Shown here: one piece after another, positions 7,589-11,943 of the stretch
How the letters are laid out: each line of letters begins with the position of its first letter
Numbering within the stretch: the first letter of the stretch is position 1
Assembly: GCA_011319805.1 (NCBI GenBank)
Contig: SJRY01000318.1
Span: forward strand, 20,001-31,943
From: Macrocybe gigantea
Taxonomy: Eukaryota > Basidiomycota > Agaricomycetes > Agaricales > Callistosporiaceae
Reading direction: 5' to 3'
Length of the DNA: 11,943 nucleotides
Notes under the pieces: model-generated
The model's input: only the letters and a program-made list of their open reading frames with translations
Databases searched by the model: none
Told to the model about the DNA's origin: nothing
Position numbers and translations under genes: made by a program

Positions 7589-8719
7589 TCAGTATAGTCG
7601 TGCAAGACCTTCTGCTGTGAGTTCGGTCTTTGTGGGAACTAGATGGATCATCTTGGTCAGGCGGTCTGTGACTGCGGCGATGGCATTAAAGCCATTTGAG
7701 CTGGGTAGCGGTCCTATGAGATCTACTCCGATATCTTCCCATGGTTGCTGTGGGACTTCGTGCGGGTGTAGGGGTGCATGTTTCTTTTGTCGGATGATTT
7801 TGTTTCGCTGACATGTTTCGCATCCATTGACATACTTCTTGATGTCCGTTAGCATTGATGGCCACCAATAGGTGCGGTTTATGAGCTCGTGCATGCGGTA
7901 TTGTCCTGGGTGTCCTCCGATGGGTGTGTCATGGTGTTCAAACATGATGTCTTCCTTCAGTTTGTTGTCTGGAGGAACGTAGATTTTTCCTCCTACGTAT
8001 ATGATGTGGTCGTCTTCTGTGAACCAGTGTGGTTTTTCCTTCAGTCCTGTTGTTACAATTGTTTCCCTTCGTGTGCATTGTCGAATTTGTTCTATCCTTG
8101 AGGATTCGATCATCGTGATTCCTCTTGTTTGTATTGTTTCATTGTTTTCTGCTTCTTCTTTCCGTGGGTGTTCATCCTCGAACATCATAAATTCAAAGTC
8201 TCGTTCATTATTCTCTTCCAGATGTCGAATGAATGCTGCTTCTTTGATCATTTGTATGTCGTCCTTCTCTGCTAGGTTTTCTTCATATCCCGCCATCCGT
8301 GACAGGACGTCTGCTTTTCCATTCGCCTTTCCTGGTACGTGTCGTAGTTCGTAGTCGTATTCTTGTAATTTCAGGTACCAGCCAATCTGTCTCGAATTGA
8401 GTCGCTGTGGTTTCCGGAAGTATGATAGGTTTTTGTGATCCGTCAATATTTCGAACTTCTCTCGAGCTTCGAGGAGGTATTGTCTCCATGTCTTTAGTGC
8501 GACCATTATCGCAAGAAGTTCCTTGTCATAGATTTCGTAGTTTTGCTCTGCTGGGGTCATGCATCTCGAAATGAATGCAATCGGATGCCATAGTCCTTTC
8601 TGCTGTTGTGATAGTACCGCTCCAATGGCATATCCTGAGGCGTCTGTTTCGACTCGGAATTTTCCTTCTGTTTGTGGTAGTGCTAGAATGGGTGCTGAGG
8701 TTATATGTGGATCAGTTCT
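7589..8719 (-). pseudogene. RNase H and integrase N-terminal half
   Basis: The real frame enters at about 8710 by a frame change from RT. Residues are counted from codon 8749. RNase H acidic residues are D36 (VETDAS), E77 (YDKELLA), D104 (LTDHKNL) and D147 (GKADVLSR); it would remove the RNA strand during reverse transcription. A Glu/Asp-rich tether follows (about 155-245). The integrase zinc-binding HHCC motif is H273 (or H272), H280, C310 and C313, with YWWP between. The first catalytic Asp of the integrase core is D343 (IGVDLIGPLP). The frame ends ARLY before a TGA at 7589-7591, where relatives normally carry Arg, so CGA to TGA is likely. Otherwise about 1.1 kb is open. Confidence 0.93.
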
Positions 8720-9530
8720 TTGAAAGCGTCCTGTTGCTTGTCTGTCCACTGGAATGCTTTGTTTCCAGTCAACTCCGTCAGGGGTTTAGCGACCTTTGCA
8801 TATCCCTTGATGAATCATTGGTAAAAGTTCGTGAATCCCAAGAACTTTTGTAGTTCTTTCTTCGTCTTTGGGGTTGGCCAGGATTGTACGGCTGTGATCT
8901 TTTCTGGTTCCATTTCTACCTTCCCTTCTCCTACGATGTATCCTAGTACTGGGACTTTTGATGATTCCCAGACGCATTTCGGTCCTTTGATGAACAGGTC
9001 ATTCTTGTTCAGTATTTCCATGACTTCTATGGTGTTCTTTTGGAGTTCCTCTCGTGTTCGTCCGATGATTATGATGTCATCCATATAGATTATGCACACT
9101 CTTCTTCGTATTTGGTCTTGGAAGAGGCTCGCCATCATTCGGCTAAAAGTGCCTGGTGCGTTGCACTGCCCAAATACATGACTGTCGGTTCGAAGAGTCC
9201 TCTTGCTGTTAGGAAGGCTGCCTTCCATTCGTCCCCTTTCCGGATGCGCACGTTATTGTATCCCCAGATAATGTCGATCTTGCTAAAGTACTTTGCTCCT
9301 TGTAGTACGTCGAGGAGTCGCTGATGCGTGGTAGTGGGAACTTGTCCTTGACCATATTTGTTTATTTCCCGGTAGTCTTGGATGAGTCGTTTGCTTCCAT
9401 CCTTCTTGTTGCGAAAGAAGCAGGGTGCTGCGTAAGGTGATTTCGATGGGCGTATTTTTCCTGTTCGTAATCCTTCTTCGACGAAGGCATCTAGTTCCTC
9501 TAGTCTTTCTGTGTCATCGGGTAGACCTTG
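8706..9530 (-). pseudogene. Reverse transcriptase domain
   Basis: It lies in two frames. The first (about 9525-9182) carries the N-terminal half: GKIRPSKSPYAAPCFF, KKDGSKRLIQDYREIN, then KYFSKIDIIWGYNNV with the first catalytic Asp. The second (about 9182-8706) carries QCNAPGTFSRMM and the catalytic YMDD box (9076-9087), then LGYIV and LQKFLGFTNFY. A frame change near 9180, between MY and the GQCNAP segment, splits the palm. A TGA at 8815-8817 follows FYQ, where FYRRFI is usual, and fits CGA to TGA. Past it the frame continues (KPLTELTG, FQWTDKQQ) until another frame change at about 8710. The enzyme would copy element RNA into DNA in virus-like particles. All catalytic aspartates remain. Confidence 0.93.
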
Positions 9531-10085
9531 CTCGGTATCGTTTTGGGTGCATCCTTCGTTAAGTTTATTTCATGGTCCCATTCTTTGTGGTCTGGTAAGC
9601 GATCAAAGTTCTTCTCCTTGAAGAGGTGTTTGAATCTGATCAGATATGGGGGTATCTGGGTTCCTGTCTTGTCGCTGGCTGTGGTTTTCGCTGATTCAGC
9701 CATCTTCTGTATCTTAATCGTCTGGTGGTTTATTTTGCACGTTTTAGGGCATCTGTCGAAGACAACTTCTCCTGTCCTCCATTTGATTGTTGGGTTGTGG
9801 TAGACAAGCCAGTCATGTCCTAGTAGCATGTCGGTTTTTCCGATGTCGAGTACGATGGCTTCCATGTGCTCCTTGTGTCCTTTAATGTCGATGTGGACCT
9901 CCGCTACTCGGTCTGCTGTTTTCTGGCGGTTGGGTGATCCGTCTGCATTTATGATGGGAATCTTCTTGATTTCGTGTCTTCAGTCCTGTTTTTGCTACTA
10001 TCGCGGTGTTGATGCAGGTCCTATCTGCTCCGCTATCGACTTCTGGTGTTATCGTTACGATTCCTTTTCGTTCATATCCTTGCTG
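9500..10085 (-). pseudogene. Retroviral-type aspartic protease and protease-RT linker
   Basis: The active-site motif Asp-Ser-Gly-Ala is at 10026-10037 in the context VDSGADRTCI. A frame change at about 9966-9980 follows. The next frame runs to the stop at 9500 and holds the flap and C-terminal half, with AIVLDIGKTDMLLGHDWL (about 9860-9808) matching the hydrophobic ..LLG.DWL.. signature of Ty3-type proteases. After this is the linker to RT, including YLIRFKHLF. Another frame change near 9525 leads into RT. The enzyme would cut the Gag-Pol precursor as a dimer. Confidence 0.85.
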
Positions 10086-10290
10086 GTACTGCGAGTTCTT
10101 TCCTCTTTGGTGGTTTGTCCCCTTGGATGGTTTTCCTTGGTGCTTCAGATCGCTTGGCAGGAATGGTGTATTTCAGAGTATGGGATGATCTACATCCGGT
10201 ATCGAAGCGAGTCTGTTTCAGTTGTATGGGTCGCGATTTAGCACCTCCTAGTCGGACCCTTCGGCAAAACCCTCTTTGTCAGAGCTTTCT

Positions 10291-10690
10291 TCATCCTTGT
10301 CTTCTTCGTCCTCTCCTTCTTCTTCTTTCACTTCTCTGACCCGGGATTTTCCTTTCTTCTTCTTCTTGCAGTTCTGCATAGTGTCCCTTTAAGCCACAGT
10401 TGAAACATGTGACATTTGCTGCTCCTTTTCGTGGTTCCGGGCAGTTTCGTGAGATGTGTCCTGGTTTATTGCAGTTGAAGCAGTTGTTGCTTCGTACTTT
10501 GTCGACTTCCATGGCCTGTCCTGCTCCTCGGCTTGGATTTCCGGCCTTGCGCTGATTGCTTGTGAATTCTCCTCTCATCACATTTCTGTGTTCATCGATG
10601 TTTCATCCAATCGCTCGAACTGTCTTGATATATTCATCTCCATCTGTTGGAAGTGTGGAGATTGAGTGTACGGCTTCTGCTGTCCTTCGG
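10291..10690 (-). pseudogene. Gag nucleocapsid region with two CCHC zinc knuckles
   Basis: The first knuckle is complete: C-x2-C-x4-H-x4-C at 10441-10482. The second starts at 10407 with C-x2-C-x4-H to 10381, and its last Cys codon is at 10368-10370. Only 10 bases separate the His codon from that Cys codon where 12 are needed, so a 2-base loss breaks the motif. Zinc knuckles bind and package the element RNA. The frame upstream (about 10600-10690) is broken by a TGA reading (10603-10605) or a frame change. Downstream of the knuckles is a Lys/Glu-rich run, then the degraded link to the protease (10085-10290), where no single frame stays open. Confidence 0.88.
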
Positions 10691-11267
10691 TTTAAGCTCT
10701 TCTCGAGTAGGAAACAGGGGCTGTTCCTGTCATTCCTGCTTTCCCTGCGAGGTCTACGAATTCATCCAGAAATTCGTCGATGGGTCGGTTTCCCTGTCTG
10801 ATGTTGAATAGTTTGCTTCCTGCTTGTGATGGCACATGACGTTGCTGAATCGTGTCTCTATCTCGGTTATGAAGTCGGCCCATGTGCTTTGGTTGGTAGT
10901 GGTGTCGATCTTCTTTGATGCCCAGTGGGCTCCGGGTCCGTCGTCATTCTAGACAGGACCGCTCCAATCTTCTGTGTATCCGTGAGGTCTCCATGTGCGG
11001 TTATGTAGAGTTTCATCTTCCTCCACCAAATATCGAAGGATGTTCGATCTCCTGTAAAGGATTTCGGGTCGGCGATGATTCCCTTGTATTCTGTCGTCAT
11101 CCTTTGGGGGTTTTCTTCGTCGTTCTCTTGGTCTTGGTCTTCCTGTTCCTGGATCTGTTGTTCTTGGGTCTGCTGTGCTTGTACTTGGGCTTGCTGTTCT
11201 TGGAGCTGTTTCTGTCTTCGCTCCTCTCTCTGTTCTTTCCAGTAGTCTAGGTCGACTCCTGCGATTT
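10691..11267 (-). pseudogene. Gag capsid-like region with a Gln/Glu-rich lead
   Basis: From about 11265 to 11105 the frame is a Gln/Glu/Asp-rich, probably coiled-coil or disordered segment (YWKEQREERRQKQLQEQQAQ at its start). It continues without a break into the capsid-like part at 11100 (FTGDRTSFDIWWRKMKLYI), typical of the retrotransposon Gag core. Frame changes near 10930 and 10845 follow. The next piece (10883-10692) has LFNIRQGNRPIDEFLDEFVD, the helical segment common in Ty3/gypsy Gag. Another frame change near 10710 leads to LLEKSLNRR. The region would build the virus-like particle. It is the most damaged part of the element. Confidence 0.85.
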
Positions 11268-11943
11268 ACAAGCTTGTTCAAAATCGGCCCACTCTGCGGC
11301 GGTTGGTCCGGTTGTCTTTGGTAATCCTTTTCGCTCCCTCCACCGATAGTATTCGTCCCAGTCGCTGTTGCTTACTTTCGCCACGGTGGTGCGATTCTCT
11401 CCTTATGCAGTGCTTCGGCGGATTGGTCCTCTGAAGGGATTCGGCGGTTTCGTTCCTGTGTGTCCTTGACTCTGGTGTCGTTCTCGTTGGTTCTGTCGTC
11501 GTACGCTCTGTGCGTCGTGCCCTCTCTGTATCAGTATGTCTTCCTCCTGTGTTCGGCGATTATAGTTCTCGATCTGTTGTCACCTAAAATCTCGGGCTTG
11601 TGTTCGTTCTTCTCTCGTTTTCTTGCGGATGGGTTTGTCCTCTTCTTCGGCAAGAAGATTCTGGTCTGACCACAGCTCTTCTGGGCTTATCCCGTATTCT
11701 CCTTCTAGGAAGAGTTCTGCAATGAGTTGTGCTGCTCCTTCGCTGAGGATCTCAGCGGGCTCGTCTGTGGTGGTGAAGGCAAACTCTCTCAGAAATGCCT
11801 GTTCTTCGTCGTCGCTACTTGGTGTAGGTGTGCGCTCTCTCTTTCGTTTGTTTGGATTGCTAGTGTCTCTGCGGGTGGCGTGGACTGTCTCTGTGAATGG
11901 CGTGGACTGCAATGTCTGGTCTACTTCTCTGAGCCAAGTGCTC
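11268..11943 (-). pseudogene. Gag N-terminal region, partial
   Basis: The frame is open from the window edge to a TGA just below 11583, with a basic then acidic stretch (NPNKRKRERTPTPSSDDEEQ) and an acidic helix-prone part (AAQLIAELFLEGEYGISPEE). Past the stop the same frame continues, Arg/Gln-rich and interrupted by a TAA near 11405, to a Trp-rich motif (SDWDEYYRWRERKGLPKT) near 11360. A frame change near 11265 then joins the Gln-rich lead. No ATG starts the open part; the in-frame codon at 11910-11912 is TTG and the frame stays open beyond it, so the true start is off the window. Function is inferred only from position ahead of the Gag core. Confidence 0.6.
11865..11908. repeat. Imperfect tandem repeat, two 22-bp units
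   Basis: Unit 1 is 11865-11886 and unit 2 is 11887-11908. They match at 19 of 22 positions and all three differences are transitions. The unit length is not a multiple of three, so the duplication would have shifted the gag frame. It lies in the N-terminal gag sequence. Confidence 0.65.

Larger units (their letters stand above)
6278..11943 (-). mobile_element. Ty3/gypsy chromovirus (Metaviridae), 5' end off the window
   Basis: On the minus strand the order is gag (zinc knuckles), protease, reverse transcriptase, RNase H, integrase, GPY/F and chromodomain, then the 3' LTR. Integrase after RNase H is the Ty3/gypsy order, and the C-terminal chromodomain marks a chromovirus, which targets integration to modified chromatin. 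The copy is dead: about ten frame changes from gag to RT and TGA stops at 8815 and 7589. At least 5.67 kb are visible; the 5' LTR, primer-binding site and gag start are missing. Confidence 0.95.

Noticed and set aside
9828..10241. 137-codon plus-strand open frame, Cys- and Ser-rich
   Set aside because: It is antisense to the protease region of the chromovirus, with low-complexity hydrophobic composition. Similar plus-strand frames across 6567-11669 are also shadows.
1..11943. tRNA, rRNA, CRISPR or bacterial operon signals
   Set aside because: None were seen on either strand by inspection. The composition, the introns and both transposon types are fungal.

Overview
The window looks like a repeat-rich stretch of a filamentous fungus, most likely an agaricomycete (basidiomycete). 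The evidence is a Helitron Rep-helicase of the style common in mushrooms, a chromodomain-bearing Ty3/gypsy element (chromovirus), a small gene with two very short introns (42 and 56 bp), and TGA-dominated decay of coding frames. No rRNA, tRNA, CRISPR array or bacterial-type operon was seen.

Layout, left to right. Positions 1-71 are the last 71 bp of an LTR whose remainder lies off the left edge. Positions 72-5197 (+) are a decayed autonomous Helitron gene: the Rep HUH motif, the two-tyrosine motif, a fungal Helitron linker, a Pif1-family helicase, and a C-terminal cysteine-peptidase-like domain with a USP-like look. It carries ten premature stops (nine TGA, one TAG), one frameshift near 2240, and a 413-bp solo LTR at 4367-4779 flanked by a 5-bp target duplication. 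The reading frame resumes in register if the LTR and one duplication copy are discounted. The LTR end at 1-71 belongs to the same family.

Positions 5198-5501 hold nothing recognised. Positions 5502-5992 (-) hold an uninterrupted small gene of three exons (130 aa predicted) with a TATA-like box upstream. Positions 6181-6276 (-) hold an orphan coding fragment that stops abruptly at the LTR boundary.

Positions 6278-11943 (-) are a Ty3/gypsy chromovirus running off the right edge: a 204-bp 3' LTR (6278-6481), then, read leftwards from the right edge, gag with zinc knuckles, protease, reverse transcriptase, RNase H, integrase, GPY/F module and chromodomain. Gag through RT is broken by about ten frame changes. 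RNase H, integrase and chromodomain stay open for about 2.1 kb with a single TGA.

Reading: a Helitron inserted first, was hit at least once and probably twice by one LTR family that recombined to solo LTRs, and then decayed, probably by C-to-T change at CpG. A related chromovirus family inserted separately in the opposite orientation. The small spliced gene between them is the only apparently intact gene, and may be host DNA or Helitron cargo.
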